Below are positions 27,732 to 36,825 of a stretch of 38,377 nucleotides of DNA, piece after piece. The notes under the pieces were generated by a model. It did not search any database. It worked only from the letters and a program-made list of their open reading frames with translations, and had not been told where the DNA came from. The position numbers were made by a program, and so were the translations under genes. The number at the start of each line of letters is the position of its first letter. Position 1 is the first letter of the stretch. The DNA comes from a virus, in IMG/VR virus record IMGVR_UViG_3300009285_003105, positions 1 to 38,377 of that record, one strand, 5' to 3'.

Positions 27732-28061
27732 TTAGATGAACCCGAAACGATGCACGCCTTTCCAAGTATCGGCCCCATCGCCAAGTTCGTGTTCGCCGAC
27801 GATTTGCGGCGTCAGGTTTACACAACCGAAATCTTTCCGGCCAAGATAATATTCCACCGATGTCGGATCGGCGGAGATTAGCGTATCCATCTCTCGCGCT
27901 GTCGAACCAATCGAAACCGGCATAACATATTGCGCGTCGCCGAGCGAGACGAGGTCAAAGGGGGCTTTGACGAACTTACGACGTTGATCGGATTTAAAAT
28001 TACCAAATGCATAATAGACTTCGGTAATCTCGCCATTGTCCAGCAGACTAGATGCACCCAT
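27732..28061 (-). CDS. structural protein of unknown role
   Basis: This is a 109-residue protein with AGAGGG as ribosome-binding site. Segments such as DLVSLGDAQYVMPVSIGS and VNLTPQIVGEHELGDGA suggest a small beta-rich head-completion or decoration protein. It stands between the glycosyltransferase block and the adaptor gene. The family is not recognised. Confidence 0.5.
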   Translation of the reverse strand: MGASSLLDNGEITEVYYAFGNFKSDQRRKFVKAPFDLVSLGDAQYVMPVSIGSTAREMDTLISADPTSVEYYLGRKDFGCVNLTPQIVGEHELGDGADTWKGVHRFGFI

Positions 28062-28072
28062 ATTTTTTCCCT

Positions 28073-28822
28073 CTAAAGTTGTACTTTTATTTTATCCGCG
28101 TATTCCGCGCTATATTTTTCGATGTGCTCCAGATAATCCTTTTCGGTAACAACCGGAGGAGCGCCGATATGTCCAAGCTTGTACTGTCCATCACAGTAAA
28201 TTTCTATTCCGTATTTTCTGGCAGAAATGCAAAAAGCTAAATCTTCACCACATTTCCAGTCCAGGGTAAACCACGGTTCGGGAACACGATCCAATACATT
28301 CCGCCGCATCAACAATGCGCCGAAACCGATGGCGTCGCAACGAAACAACGCATTCGGCGCAATAATCAACGGATAGTGCATGTATTCCTCCTCGCCACAG
28401 ACATAAACGACGGGAAGAGGCTTGCCCACGCGGGCGAAATAGAGCGCGCCGACCATATCCTTGTCATGCCGCATGAGGGCGCAGGCAAGATCAGGATTAA
28501 ATGTATGGTCATCGTCGAGCCACAGCAAATGAGTGAATTTTTCATCCGTGTATTCGTTGATCTTGTCCTTGACTGTGCGCGCAAGCTCGTTTCGTCCCCA
28601 ATCCACCACCATCCGCTCCGTAATCCCCATCTGATAGATTCTAAGACCGTTCATCCAGGAATATGCCACCATGTTCGCCACCGATTTAGTGAACCGGGCG
28701 CTATTGGTATAACCCGCGCATGGAGTCAGAATACAAATCGAATAGTTCTCATACTTTCGTATGTCGGTTTCGGACGGAGCATAAAGCCCGGAGATTACAT
28801 GCGATTTTTTTGCTGTTTCCAT
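28073..28822 (-). CDS. family-2-like glycosyltransferase
   Basis: This is a 249-residue protein with a GT-A fold pattern. YSICILTPCAGYTNSARF starts the nucleotide-binding part, and LLWLDDDHTFNPDLACAL carries the metal-binding DxD. CDAIGFGALLMRRNVLDRV with the later GEDLAFCISARKYG forms the acceptor/catalytic region with the ED pair usual in GT2 enzymes. It would transfer a sugar from a nucleotide-sugar donor. I chose the ATG at 28822; an upstream ATG at 28906 would overlap the zinc-ribbon gene much further. It is part of a four-gene block inside the late operon. Confidence 0.8.
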   Translation of the reverse strand: METAKKSHVISGLYAPSETDIRKYENYSICILTPCAGYTNSARFTKSVANMVAYSWMNGLRIYQMGITERMVVDWGRNELARTVKDKINEYTDEKFTHLLWLDDDHTFNPDLACALMRHDKDMVGALYFARVGKPLPVVYVCGEEEYMHYPLIIAPNALFRCDAIGFGALLMRRNVLDRVPEPWFTLDWKCGEDLAFCISARKYGIEIYCDGQYKLGHIGAPPVVTEKDYLEHIEKYSAEYADKIKVQL

Positions 28823-29073
28823 TTCCAGACCTTCGGATGTTTGACGATCTGAAAGATTTTTTCCCATAACGTCAGGTTCGCGGGAGAAATCCGGGCATGT
28901 CCGCAATAACCGCAGCCTTTATATTTTCGCAAATCCCATATATTCACGATTCGCCGACACAATAAACAACGATAGAATTGCAGTGCATCCTTATCCGTGG
29001 ATTCTAGAAATCCCGGCTTTCCCGGAGATTCATCAATCAGAACATCATTTACCATGAATCGCTTATTGCTCAT
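28795..29073 (-). CDS. zinc-ribbon protein of the glycosylation block
   Basis: This is a 92-residue protein with CLLCRRIV and GCGYCGHARISP, a standard four-cysteine zinc ribbon at about 37-57, and a basic lysine/tryptophan C terminus. It has an AGGAG ribosome-binding site. It overlaps the SAM methyltransferase stop on one side and the glycosyltransferase start on the other, so the four genes form a coupled unit. The function is unknown. Confidence 0.65.
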   Translation of the reverse strand: MSNKRFMVNDVLIDESPGKPGFLESTDKDALQFYRCLLCRRIVNIWDLRKYKGCGYCGHARISPANLTLWEKIFQIVKHPKVWKWKQQKNRM

Positions 29074-29633
29074 GTCCTATCTCCTAATTTTTGAAAGATG
29101 AATACCTGCTCGTGAATGAAATTCCGCATGTGATTCGCACAGAATCGTAAAATCCGTGGAGCCCAACGAATCATCCAAAAATATTTTTTATGTGGTACTT
29201 GATGGTATCGCAACAGTCGTAACGGAACCATGTTTTCCTCGGTTTTGGCCCAAGCCGATGTCCCATGCGTAGATTCCTGCACCCCATGAAACGAAACTAA
29301 ACTGAAGACGCGATGGTGATCGCGGTACGTCAATGCCGTATTACTCGATTCATCGGGGACGCGAATTTCCAGAAGACCGAGCGGTTTCAGTATCCGGGCG
29401 CAGTCTAAAAACAACGGCCACCATTCTTTTATGTGCTCGAAAATATGCGAAGCATATATCTGATCTATCGAATTATCCTTGAATGGCAAGGGGATCAGAT
29501 TCAAGTCCCAAATCAGATCGGGCTCGCAATTCGGATAGGCGTCAACATTGAGAATGGTAACATTCTTATTACCAACAAGTTTCTTATAACCACAACCAAG
29601 ATTTAATATAATCGGTTTAACATTTTCTCCCAT
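29070..29633 (-). CDS. class I SAM-dependent methyltransferase (sugar/lipid-type)
   Basis: This is a 187-residue enzyme. LNLGCGYKK (motif I), NVDAYPNCEPDLIWDLN (acidic strand 2), PLPFKDNSIDQIYASHIFEH and a later LKPLGLLEIRVPDE are the sequence of class I methyltransferases of the Methyltransf_11 type, which often act on sugars or small molecules in glycan clusters. No DNA-methyltransferase catalytic motif is present. The ATG at 29633 has AGGGG upstream. Its position between two glycosyltransferases suggests methylation of the same glycan. Confidence 0.75.
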   Translation of the reverse strand: MGENVKPIILNLGCGYKKLVGNKNVTILNVDAYPNCEPDLIWDLNLIPLPFKDNSIDQIYASHIFEHIKEWWPLFLDCARILKPLGLLEIRVPDESSNTALTYRDHHRVFSLVSFHGVQESTHGTSAWAKTEENMVPLRLLRYHQVPHKKYFWMIRWAPRILRFCANHMRNFIHEQVFIFQKLGDRT

Positions 29634-30664
29634 TTTGCCCCTATCTCTTCCCAATTAAGAATTTTGGTTTGTCCGGCGCGAAGAATCATCCTGCGATGCT
29701 GTTTCTGATTCTCCAAAATTCCGATCGCGGCACGAATCAGGTCAACTTGATAGACCATATAATCTACTGGCTGCCATTTGGTCAGAAAGCCATTCCATCC
29801 ATTCCTGATCCACTCGCCCGCACTGCCCAAGCTTCCGGTCGTCACTATCGGCGTACCGGAGGATAAAGATTGTAAAATTATATTCGAACAAATCTCGGGG
29901 TAATCCGTCGGCAAAATCATCAGGCTCGCACATCCCAGCTCCTCGGCTAATTTTTTCTGTGGGATCGGATCGCGCATCTCAACCATAGATTTCGCAACCT
30001 GGTTGTAAATAATCGAAAACCCGTCTTCTTGTTCGTTATGAATTTCTTTATCAACTTCGCCTGGATGCAAAATTCCGAGATTGGAAAACGCCCGCATGTA
30101 AATAGGGCGGTTCAGCCTGGATTCGATGCAATCGAAGATGAATGGAAGTCGTTTTAACCCGCGATTCGGCGCAGAAGCGAAAATCAGATAGTTCAAATCT
30201 TTTTTACGCGGATAAAAAATTGTTTTATCCACGCCATTCGGAATCATAAACGACTTGCCGATGTCACGATAAAAATCACGCCAGATTGCTTCCGCATAAC
30301 GCGACATAAAAACTGTCGCAGAAAAGGCTTTTATCGTCTTGGGATTTTGGATAAATCCCGCATGAGGCAGATCATGCACCCATAAAATACGGTGTTTTGC
30401 ATTAACTTCGGTATATCCATCGCCTGTGCCGCGATTACAAATAAGAAAATCAAAATTCTCTTCTATCCGTTTATTCTCCCAATGAGTTCCATATTTAGTA
30501 GTAGCGGGTGTTTTAATATTCGCTACAACATATATATCATGACCTTGAAAGCTGAGATAATCTGAAATCTTAAAGAGACTTGAAACCATCCCGCCACGAG
30601 GATTATTTTCTAAATCGTTGACTGTCTCCAGGCAACAAGAAAGATCGATGAAACATATTCGCAA
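29603..30664 (-). CDS. GT-B (family-4-like) glycosyltransferase
   Basis: This is a 353-residue protein from a TTG start at 30664, preceded by GGAGG. An N-terminal Rossmann half includes NPRGGMVSSLFKISDYLSFQG. MIPNGVDKTIFYPRKK marks the linker, and the C-terminal half has LMILPTDYPEICSNIILQSL with GTPIVTTGSLGSAGEW. This is the E-x7-E-type donor site of GT4 enzymes. The longer frame to 30814 is arginine-rich read-through antisense to real coding sequence and overlaps the structural gene at 30714, so I reject it. It probably builds, with 28073, a short glycan on virion or host surface. Confidence 0.78.
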   Translation of the reverse strand: MRICFIDLSCCLETVNDLENNPRGGMVSSLFKISDYLSFQGHDIYVVANIKTPATTKYGTHWENKRIEENFDFLICNRGTGDGYTEVNAKHRILWVHDLPHAGFIQNPKTIKAFSATVFMSRYAEAIWRDFYRDIGKSFMIPNGVDKTIFYPRKKDLNYLIFASAPNRGLKRLPFIFDCIESRLNRPIYMRAFSNLGILHPGEVDKEIHNEQEDGFSIIYNQVAKSMVEMRDPIPQKKLAEELGCASLMILPTDYPEICSNIILQSLSSGTPIVTTGSLGSAGEWIRNGWNGFLTKWQPVDYMVYQVDLIRAAIGILENQKQHRRMILRAGQTKILNWEEIGAKWEKMLNRLY

Positions 30665-30713
30665 AAAACCTCCAGCCCTATCCAGGAGAGAAGTTACTAC
30701 GGATATATATTTG

Positions 30714-31151
30714 TTATAACGCCCTGATGAATCCCTTGGCAGTCGTGGCGAACTGGCTCGAAGTCGAAGCGGTAATCGCCTCGCACAAGAACCCAAACGC
30801 CTTCGACGTGCCAACCGAGGTCGCCGGGGTTAGCCCCCAGTGAGTGCCACCAACCACAACCGTCAGGTTGTCACCTGACACGGAAGAACCGGTCGAAGCA
30901 TAAATACGAACGCTCGATCGGTAACCGTAGACCTGCGCCAGACCATAGGCATTATTGGAGATGTCGCTGTCAGCAACTCCCGCAAACGCCTGAAGATCGG
31001 TGGAGGACGCCTGAGTTACGCGAACACCATCAACCGACGCGCCCACGTCGAAAACAAGCGCATAGCCGGCGGTGGCCGTGGACCCAGAAACGTTTTGTAT
31101 AACAACGAAGATTGTTTCAGCCGATGTACGGCCGACTCTTTTAAAGATCAT
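30714..31151 (-). CDS. capsid decoration-like protein
   Basis: This is a 145-residue, beta-rich protein low in charge (TIFVVIQNVSGSTATAG, LVFDVGASVDGV, SSVSGDNLTVVVGG). It follows the coat gene directly. GAGGGAATATA precedes the ATG. Small beta proteins just after the coat gene are commonly head decoration or head-fibre proteins. It is assigned by position and composition. Confidence 0.55.
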   Translation of the reverse strand: MIFKRVGRTSAETIFVVIQNVSGSTATAGYALVFDVGASVDGVRVTQASSTDLQAFAGVADSDISNNAYGLAQVYGYRSSVRIYASTGSSVSGDNLTVVVGGTHWGLTPATSVGTSKAFGFLCEAITASTSSQFATTAKGFIRAL

Positions 31152-31216
31152 ATTATATTCCCTCTTTGTTGCCTTGCGGCGTTGTTATGGGAACCCTATC
31201 CCCCCATGTTGTTGAG

Positions 31217-32320
31217 TTATGCAGCGATTGACTGACTGATCGCGTAGCAAACACCATGCTTACGCAAATTACTAACCGCCGTATTCCCCATGAACAGAAT
31301 TTTGGCGGTTTTTACCGTCTGATTCTCGGGCTCCACGAACGGCGTAACAACAATATCCGTCTCGGAGTCAATTATCAGATTGTAAAACTTGGTGTTCAGA
31401 TAAAACGCCGTTCCGGCCGTGATAGCGACAGTGCCATTATCAATATCCGGAATTGTCTCATCCCAAAGCACCGTCGCCCCACGAAGTTTAACGGTATCGA
31501 AACCCATATCCGCCATCTTGTTGTTCTGATAACGAATCTGAGTATCGAGGGCGTTCTCGTAGGTTTCAAACGTGTTCTGATCGCACACGATCAAATCCGG
31601 CGAGCCGCCCGAACCCCTGGAGCAATAATTATACATCCGGCGTAACGCCACTTTTAGGCCGGCATAAGTACTGACGCTGAGAGCGAAAGCATTGCCGGTA
31701 TCCTTAGTGCCGCTATCCAAAACCGCCGTCTGATGTCTCCACCACGAATATGTACTGCCAGAAATATTTCCGACACTACCGCCTGTAGTCGGATCCACCT
31801 GGTTATTTTTCCGCAAAAAATAGGCCAACGGATAAATATCCTTACCGGAATTACCTGGGACGAAAGTCGCGCCGGAAACGGTTCCCTGGACGATTTGACG
31901 ATTTAGCTCCTCACGGATCGTCATTTCGGCCTGTTTGATCTTGGATTCAAGCAGATTTATCAGACGCCCCTCGCCTGAATTCTGCCGTTCTTCCCGTCGT
32001 GTAATGGAGATCGTTCCGGCAACCTCGCGCCACTCGTAAAAAGCGGTACTCAGGCCGTCTTGGATCGTGGTGTCAATAACTTCCTCACCCTGATAGGACT
32101 TGACGGTTTTGTTGGTTTCATACATCAATGGCAGTGCAACTCGCTCGCCGCCGTTTTGCTTTTTGACTGCATCCGTCATTCGCAGATACGCTAAGACCGC
32201 GCTGTCCTTGAAAATATTGTCATACAGCGTATCTCTGTATGCCATCAGGGTAGTGGATAGGAGACTGTCATAGTAGATTGTATTCGTACTAGGAGCAGCC
32301 GCATTACCGATAGTCGCCAT
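31217..32320 (-). CDS. major capsid protein
   Basis: This is a 367-residue protein. It starts MATIGNAAAPSTNTIYYDSL and continues with a helix (LSTTLMAYRDTLYDNIFKDS), an E-loop-like segment (GGERVALPLMYETNKTVKSY) and a long spine helix (LESKIKQAEMTIREELNRQI). The C-terminal domain holds DLIVCDQNTFETYENAL. This is the order of an HK97-fold coat protein. It lies after the scaffold and before a decoration-like gene, with GAGGAAC as ribosome-binding site. Confidence 0.85.
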   Translation of the reverse strand: MATIGNAAAPSTNTIYYDSLLSTTLMAYRDTLYDNIFKDSAVLAYLRMTDAVKKQNGGERVALPLMYETNKTVKSYQGEEVIDTTIQDGLSTAFYEWREVAGTISITRREERQNSGEGRLINLLESKIKQAEMTIREELNRQIVQGTVSGATFVPGNSGKDIYPLAYFLRKNNQVDPTTGGSVGNISGSTYSWWRHQTAVLDSGTKDTGNAFALSVSTYAGLKVALRRMYNYCSRGSGGSPDLIVCDQNTFETYENALDTQIRYQNNKMADMGFDTVKLRGATVLWDETIPDIDNGTVAITAGTAFYLNTKFYNLIIDSETDIVVTPFVEPENQTVKTAKILFMGNTAVSNLRKHGVCYAISQSIAA

Positions 32321-32332
32321 TTTGTTGTTCCT

Positions 32333-33127
32333 CTAGTTTGGCGAGCGGATTCCCTTGGCGGCGAGTTGGGCTTTTGCCACCTCCACCGCTTTTTGAAAGG
32401 ACATTGGACCCTTGGGAATATCGCTTGCCTGTTTGTTGGTAGACGATCCGGAAGAGGCTTGCGAAGACTCGGCCTTGGTCTGTAATTTTTTAATAGCCGC
32501 TTGCGCCGCGCGCGACTGTAAAATTTCGTCGGGCACGGACATCCGATAAAGCTTCACGGGATCATTCACCATCGTCGGATGAGATTGCAGCGTTTTCATC
32601 ATCTGATCTTCGTAAACTCGCCAATCCGGACAATTATCATCCAACATTTTCTCCACTTGGGATTTGCGAGTTTCCTTGACTTCGTTCAGAAACGGGTTCA
32701 ACTTCTGCAACACTCGTTGTTCCGCCGTGTTAAATACCTCTTCCCAAGTCTGGGGATTGAACTGGCCTTGCCCTTGCTGCTGCAAGACCTGTTCTGCCTG
32801 ACCTCGGGGTAAAGTATAACCATACTGCCCCGCGAGAGACTGAATATTCGCAATCGGATCGCGCATAAATGCGTCATATGCTTCGACCTTCTTGCCACTC
32901 TCTCTCAGGGCAGTAGTCTTTTTGGTGAAAGCCGACTGCATCTGCTTATATGCGGCCATCAACTCCGGCTTGTCTTTGATGCTTTCTGGATCGAAAAACG
33001 ATTCTTCGGCCTGCTGCGGAGTTCCACTGGGGGCTGTCTCCTGGCCGGTGACGTTGCTTTCGGTTCCCGCTCCGGTTGTCGCCGCGGCCGGCGATTCTTC
33101 GCTGGGTTGTCCTTCAGTCTCGGTCAT
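32333..33127 (-). CDS. scaffolding protein
   Basis: This is a 264-residue protein. It begins with a low-complexity acidic/threonine segment (TETEGQPSEESPAAATTGAG), then helical, charged and glutamine-rich sequence with coiled-coil character (LRESGKKVEAYDAFM, VQQVLQQQGQGQF-like stretch). It ends in a lysine-rich helix (FQKAVEVAKAQLAAKGI). These are the properties of podovirus scaffolds, which direct procapsid assembly and then leave. Its position between portal and coat is canonical. It has an AGAGGAAA ribosome-binding site. Confidence 0.85.
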   Translation of the reverse strand: MTETEGQPSEESPAAATTGAGTESNVTGQETAPSGTPQQAEESFFDPESIKDKPELMAAYKQMQSAFTKKTTALRESGKKVEAYDAFMRDPIANIQSLAGQYGYTLPRGQAEQVLQQQGQGQFNPQTWEEVFNTAEQRVLQKLNPFLNEVKETRKSQVEKMLDDNCPDWRVYEDQMMKTLQSHPTMVNDPVKLYRMSVPDEILQSRAAQAAIKKLQTKAESSQASSGSSTNKQASDIPKGPMSFQKAVEVAKAQLAAKGIRSPN

Positions 33128-33302
33128 TGGTTTCCTCTTTTCTCTTCGTTGATCCGGGCGTGCGCCCGGATTTTGACCAGGGATTGGTCAAAAACTCTAA
33201 AATTATCTGCCGATGTCCAGCACAAATATCTTGCGAATGGTCATCGGACTTAAATCTGATTTCCTCGACAGCGCGTTGTCCGCAAATATCGCACACGCGC
33301 AT
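33114..33302 (-). CDS. small zinc-finger protein between portal and scaffold
   Basis: This is a 62-residue protein with CDICG at 4-8 and CAGHR at about 28-32 (C-x2-C ... C-x2-H), a plausible zinc finger, then a basic tail (KSGRTPGSTKRKEE). The ATG at 33302 overlaps the previous stop as TAATG. It overlaps the scaffold start by 14 bases. The role is unknown. Confidence 0.6.
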   Translation of the reverse strand: MRVCDICGQRAVEEIRFKSDDHSQDICAGHRQIILEFLTNPWSKSGRTPGSTKRKEETNDRD

Positions 33303-33568
33303 TAAAACCACCCCTTGCCATAAGATTCTGTTACTCCATGTTCTTGCATTAGCTTTTTCCTGTGTTGTTTGGAAGTCACCCAGATCGGTTTGTCGCCAAT
33401 ATTTGGATCCAAGTATGGCTGAATATCCGGATGAACCGCAAACAAACTAATTATTTTTCGCGTTTGCTTATCGCAAAGTTTACATTTCGGAGTGTAATCC
33501 TTCTCCTGAATGGTCGAGAAATAATCGGTCTCGTGTCCATCAGGGCATTTCGCGGTGTAAATCGGCAC
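33302..33568 (-). CDS. FmdB-like zinc-ribbon protein
   Basis: This is an 88-residue protein: MPIYTAKCPDGHETDYF at the start and PKCKLCDKQT at about 27-36 form a four-ligand zinc ribbon of the FmdB style. Then comes the segment HPDIQPYLDPNIGDKPIWV, which I recall from phage proteins beside portal genes. The start is a GTG that shares a base with the portal stop (TAGTG). The function is unknown; it is conserved by position in related phages as far as I recall. Confidence 0.65.
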   Translation of the reverse strand: MPIYTAKCPDGHETDYFSTIQEKDYTPKCKLCDKQTRKIISLFAVHPDIQPYLDPNIGDKPIWVTSKQHRKKLMQEHGVTESYGKGWF

Positions 33569-35373
33569 TATCCAGTCCCGTCACGCGCGGTGGAACCGCC
33601 ACCGTTAATCAGGCCACCGAGAAAACCCAAAGCCGAACCGGCGGCGGCGGTTCCCGGCAACTCGCCTGAGCCCGGTGTACTGCCTTTTTGACCGGGCATA
33701 GGCGCGGAGCCGGACATTATTTGCTTACCTAATTGATAAAGCTCTTCAAGCATATTTTCGTCTTCGATGTGATGCATCTCGGCCATCCGCTTCATCAAAT
33801 GCTTTTGCATCAAAAGATGCGGGAAACCGGCCAATAGATTCAGAAAAGCCAGCCACTGCGATCTTTCAATATGCGGCAACTGCGGAAAGGTCGCGCCCAA
33901 ATTGACGGAATATTCGAACTCTCCGGCAATATCCTGATAATCGTCGGTACGGATTATCTCCCAGTATTCTCCCTGCGGACCGCTGATTCTGACCGCCTCG
34001 TCACGACTGATATTTACTTGTACGAGCTTATCTAGTTTTTCGGCTACTTCCAGAATAAAATCTGTCACCAAGCTAAGCCGATCTCCCTCGCGGATATTCA
34101 GGCGCTTCTCGATAATATCAGCTTGCGTCGCGGAATCGGCGTCCGCCAAGCCCCTGGCCTCGCCGCCATAACCGGATATTTCAATCAAATCATTGTTCAG
34201 ATGACTGATCTCCATCCATCCCTGCTGATCCATCGGGGCATCCTGAATGGGGGTAATCACCGGGCCTTGTGTCTGCTTGCGGATAATGGTCCCATCGTCT
34301 CCGACTTCAAGCTTGTCCAATTCCGTTTCGTCCACCAACCCCGATACAAAAGCCTCGTATTTGCGATTAAATCGCTTGCGATGCGTCAACATCCGCGAAC
34401 GAGCAAGACAAAGTTCCTTCTGCGGATCGAGCATTTGCGAAACCGGCGGGATTGGATACGGCGTCTTGTCTTGCAATGTATATCTTAAAACTGCGTATGG
34501 ATGCGTCTCCACGCCTTTCGGCAACGGTGACGGCCCTTTCAGAAAATCTTCCGATCCAGGAGAAAAAATAAACCACTCTTTTCGGTCCAGATCGTATACT
34601 TCCCATAAGATATAAGGCTCGTCTTCTTTTTTCTTGGAAGACCCGGATTTATCCTTGTCGGTTTCCTCGCCTTGTTGCACGGATTTTAAAACCGATTGAT
34701 TCAACCGGCTATCGGATTCGGCTTCTTCTTTCGTCATCCGAATTCGTTCGGCGATCCAATGCCACTTGTCTTCCAGCGGCCCGGCATCCTCGGACCAGAA
34801 AAAATCATCCGGATGAACGCGAGAAATCAAATATCGCTCATTGATCGGAATCGTGTCTGGTTCCAGCAATGCCCCCCCGAGCTGGTCCAGCAATCCTTGT
34901 CCTAGCGGCTTTCCAGCATCGGGGTTCTCGATTTGATCGGAAGAATAATGGACCTTTAGGACTCCATAGGCAAAAAAAGCATCCTGAATTGCAAGCCTGG
35001 CTTTGATCTTGAGCTTTGTTTCACCTTTGAGATAATTTAAATAAGCCTGACGAATTTTTGCTTTCTGCTCGAACAAGGCAATTTCCTGCGCATGTGGGGA
35101 GAAAGATCGTTTTATTTTGACGTAAAAATACGGGTCTACGCTATATAGCGTAGGTAGTTGCGCCATCAAATGGGAATAGATTTTATTGACCGTGATCCAT
35201 TCCGCCTCCGGATAACCTGGATTCTGTCTGCCGGCGAAATATTCCCTGGCGACGGCGACGCGAAATGGCTTGTTCCATTCATCTTCGCGGAATTTTCTCG
35301 CCCGATTGATTTTGTCCTCCCATGTTTTTATAGGTGAACGGTCTTTGGTTTCTTTGCGTTTCTTGGCTTTCAT
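33568..35373 (-). CDS. portal protein (P22-like)
   Basis: This is a 601-residue protein. It has an N-terminal helical/wing part (REYFAGRQNPGYPEAEWITV, NKIYSHLMAQLPTLYSVDPY), the portal core with VHPDDFFWSEDAGPLEDKWH and PYPIPPVSQMLDPQKEL, a stem/crown with long helices, and a Gly/Ser-rich C-terminal tail. Twelve copies would form the DNA gate at the capsid vertex. The ATG at 35373 overlaps the terminase stop (ATGA); the longer frame to 35421 runs into terminase coding sequence and is rejected. Confidence 0.85.
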   Translation of the reverse strand: MKAKKRKETKDRSPIKTWEDKINRARKFREDEWNKPFRVAVAREYFAGRQNPGYPEAEWITVNKIYSHLMAQLPTLYSVDPYFYVKIKRSFSPHAQEIALFEQKAKIRQAYLNYLKGETKLKIKARLAIQDAFFAYGVLKVHYSSDQIENPDAGKPLGQGLLDQLGGALLEPDTIPINERYLISRVHPDDFFWSEDAGPLEDKWHWIAERIRMTKEEAESDSRLNQSVLKSVQQGEETDKDKSGSSKKKEDEPYILWEVYDLDRKEWFIFSPGSEDFLKGPSPLPKGVETHPYAVLRYTLQDKTPYPIPPVSQMLDPQKELCLARSRMLTHRKRFNRKYEAFVSGLVDETELDKLEVGDDGTIIRKQTQGPVITPIQDAPMDQQGWMEISHLNNDLIEISGYGGEARGLADADSATQADIIEKRLNIREGDRLSLVTDFILEVAEKLDKLVQVNISRDEAVRISGPQGEYWEIIRTDDYQDIAGEFEYSVNLGATFPQLPHIERSQWLAFLNLLAGFPHLLMQKHLMKRMAEMHHIEDENMLEELYQLGKQIMSGSAPMPGQKGSTPGSGELPGTAAAGSALGFLGGLINGGGSTARDGTG

Positions 35374-36824
35374 TTGAGACGTTGATATGCGGTTTCTAAT
35401 GAAACACCGTGAGTGGCGCAATATTTCCTGGCTCGGATCAAACGCGACCGTTCACGCTGGAAACTACCTTCCGGAATTCGAATTACTTTCTTGGGCTTGA
35501 CGGGTTTTAACATACAGGCGTATCGAACCTCGTCATAAATGTGGTCTTCGGTATCGGCCTCAACATCATCCGGATTTTTCGGATCTTCACGCATCTCCAA
35601 CATCGTGCGCCAGAAACCCGCGCAATCGTGGAAGATATGAAATGACGGTTCGATCCTGATCTCTCCTGTGGTGGCATCGACGGATTCATCCAATTTAAGT
35701 CTCTTATGGACCTGCAATTTACCCTGTTTGCGGTCATTGTCCGCTTTCATGAAAAATACCCCCTCGGCCATCATGTCGTCGCAAATTGACGGTCCACGGA
35801 CTTCGTTTTTGCGTCCCTCGGGCATCTGGTTCCAAATTGAAGGGTCGGCGATCCGAAATCGGACTTTCTCCCCCCGTTCACGATCCAGAATACCGCGCGC
35901 GACTTCATAGGCGGGCATTTTTAATCCTGTGTCGCGTTCACCATTCTTGCAGCCATACCACTCACGGTAACGATAAAGCCTGCCATCGTAATCTACGGCA
36001 TACCAGCCACATGAGAAGGGCTTGGAATAACCCCAATCCAAAACCATGAATCGTTCCCACTCGGGAGGAATATCGAATGGCTCAATTCCGTGCGTTCGCA
36101 TTGAAAGATCGGTGAATACCTGCCCCTCGAAGGCGTCCCAAATGCCGAATCGAAGCCTGAGTTTCTCGATTTCCGGTAATTCTTCCAGCCGCGCGATATA
36201 GGCCGGATCGTTATTCCACAACACCGGATTGTCTTCGATGGTGGCCGGGATGAATATTCGGGAGATTCTAATTTCGCGTCCATCGTCGAGATTTACGGGT
36301 GTGACGTAAGTTTTACCCGGCTCGGTAATAGTAACAAATCGTTCTTTCACCCACTGGTGCCCCACTCCACCGGGGTTCGTAGTCGCCCGAATTCGGGGCG
36401 GAATTTTCGGATCGGTGGTACGAAGCCGGGAAAACATATATGTATATTGCGTTTCGAGAAACTGCGAAAGCTCGTCAACGCCGACAAAGTGAAATTCCTT
36501 GCCTTGATAATTATATTTGTCCTGTTCGTGCTGCATGTGCCCGAGATGGATTATTGCTCCGGATGGAAATATCCAGCGATGTTCCGTAGCGCGATATATC
36601 CCACCGAGTTCAAGATAATTCTTGAAACACCGATCTATAATTTCCTGAAGCTGCGGAAATGTCCGACGCAATAACAATGCCTTGTAATTCGATTTAGCGA
36701 TATGGCGCGTAGCCAAGGCTATCAGAGCGTCGGTTTTCCCTCCGCCGGCAGCTCCGCCGAAAAGAACCTCGAATTCGCCACGAGAACAGAACTCTGTCTG
36801 TTTCCCAGAGTGGGGGGTCCACAT
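35370..36824 (-). CDS. terminase large subunit
   Basis: This 484-residue packaging motor has an N-terminal ATPase with Walker A GGAAGGGKT at 23-31, Walker B FHFVGVDE ending at 118, and the coupling region RIRATTNPGG. The C-terminal RNase-H-like nuclease starts near FMVLDWGYSKPFSCGW. It cuts concatemers and pumps DNA through the portal. It follows the small subunit by one base and precedes the portal. Comparing this protein with cos- and pac-type groups would help settle the meaning of the terminal repeat. Confidence 0.92.
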   Translation of the reverse strand: MWTPHSGKQTEFCSRGEFEVLFGGAAGGGKTDALIALATRHIAKSNYKALLLRRTFPQLQEIIDRCFKNYLELGGIYRATEHRWIFPSGAIIHLGHMQHEQDKYNYQGKEFHFVGVDELSQFLETQYTYMFSRLRTTDPKIPPRIRATTNPGGVGHQWVKERFVTITEPGKTYVTPVNLDDGREIRISRIFIPATIEDNPVLWNNDPAYIARLEELPEIEKLRLRFGIWDAFEGQVFTDLSMRTHGIEPFDIPPEWERFMVLDWGYSKPFSCGWYAVDYDGRLYRYREWYGCKNGERDTGLKMPAYEVARGILDRERGEKVRFRIADPSIWNQMPEGRKNEVRGPSICDDMMAEGVFFMKADNDRKQGKLQVHKRLKLDESVDATTGEIRIEPSFHIFHDCAGFWRTMLEMREDPKNPDDVEADTEDHIYDEVRYACMLKPVKPKKVIRIPEGSFQRERSRLIRARKYCATHGVSLETAYQRLK

Positions 36825-36825
36825 C

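Noticed and set aside
30665-30814. N-terminal extension of the GT-B glycosyltransferase
   Set aside because: It is arginine-rich read-through that overlaps the decoration-like gene at 30714; the TTG at 30664 with GGAGG is preferred.
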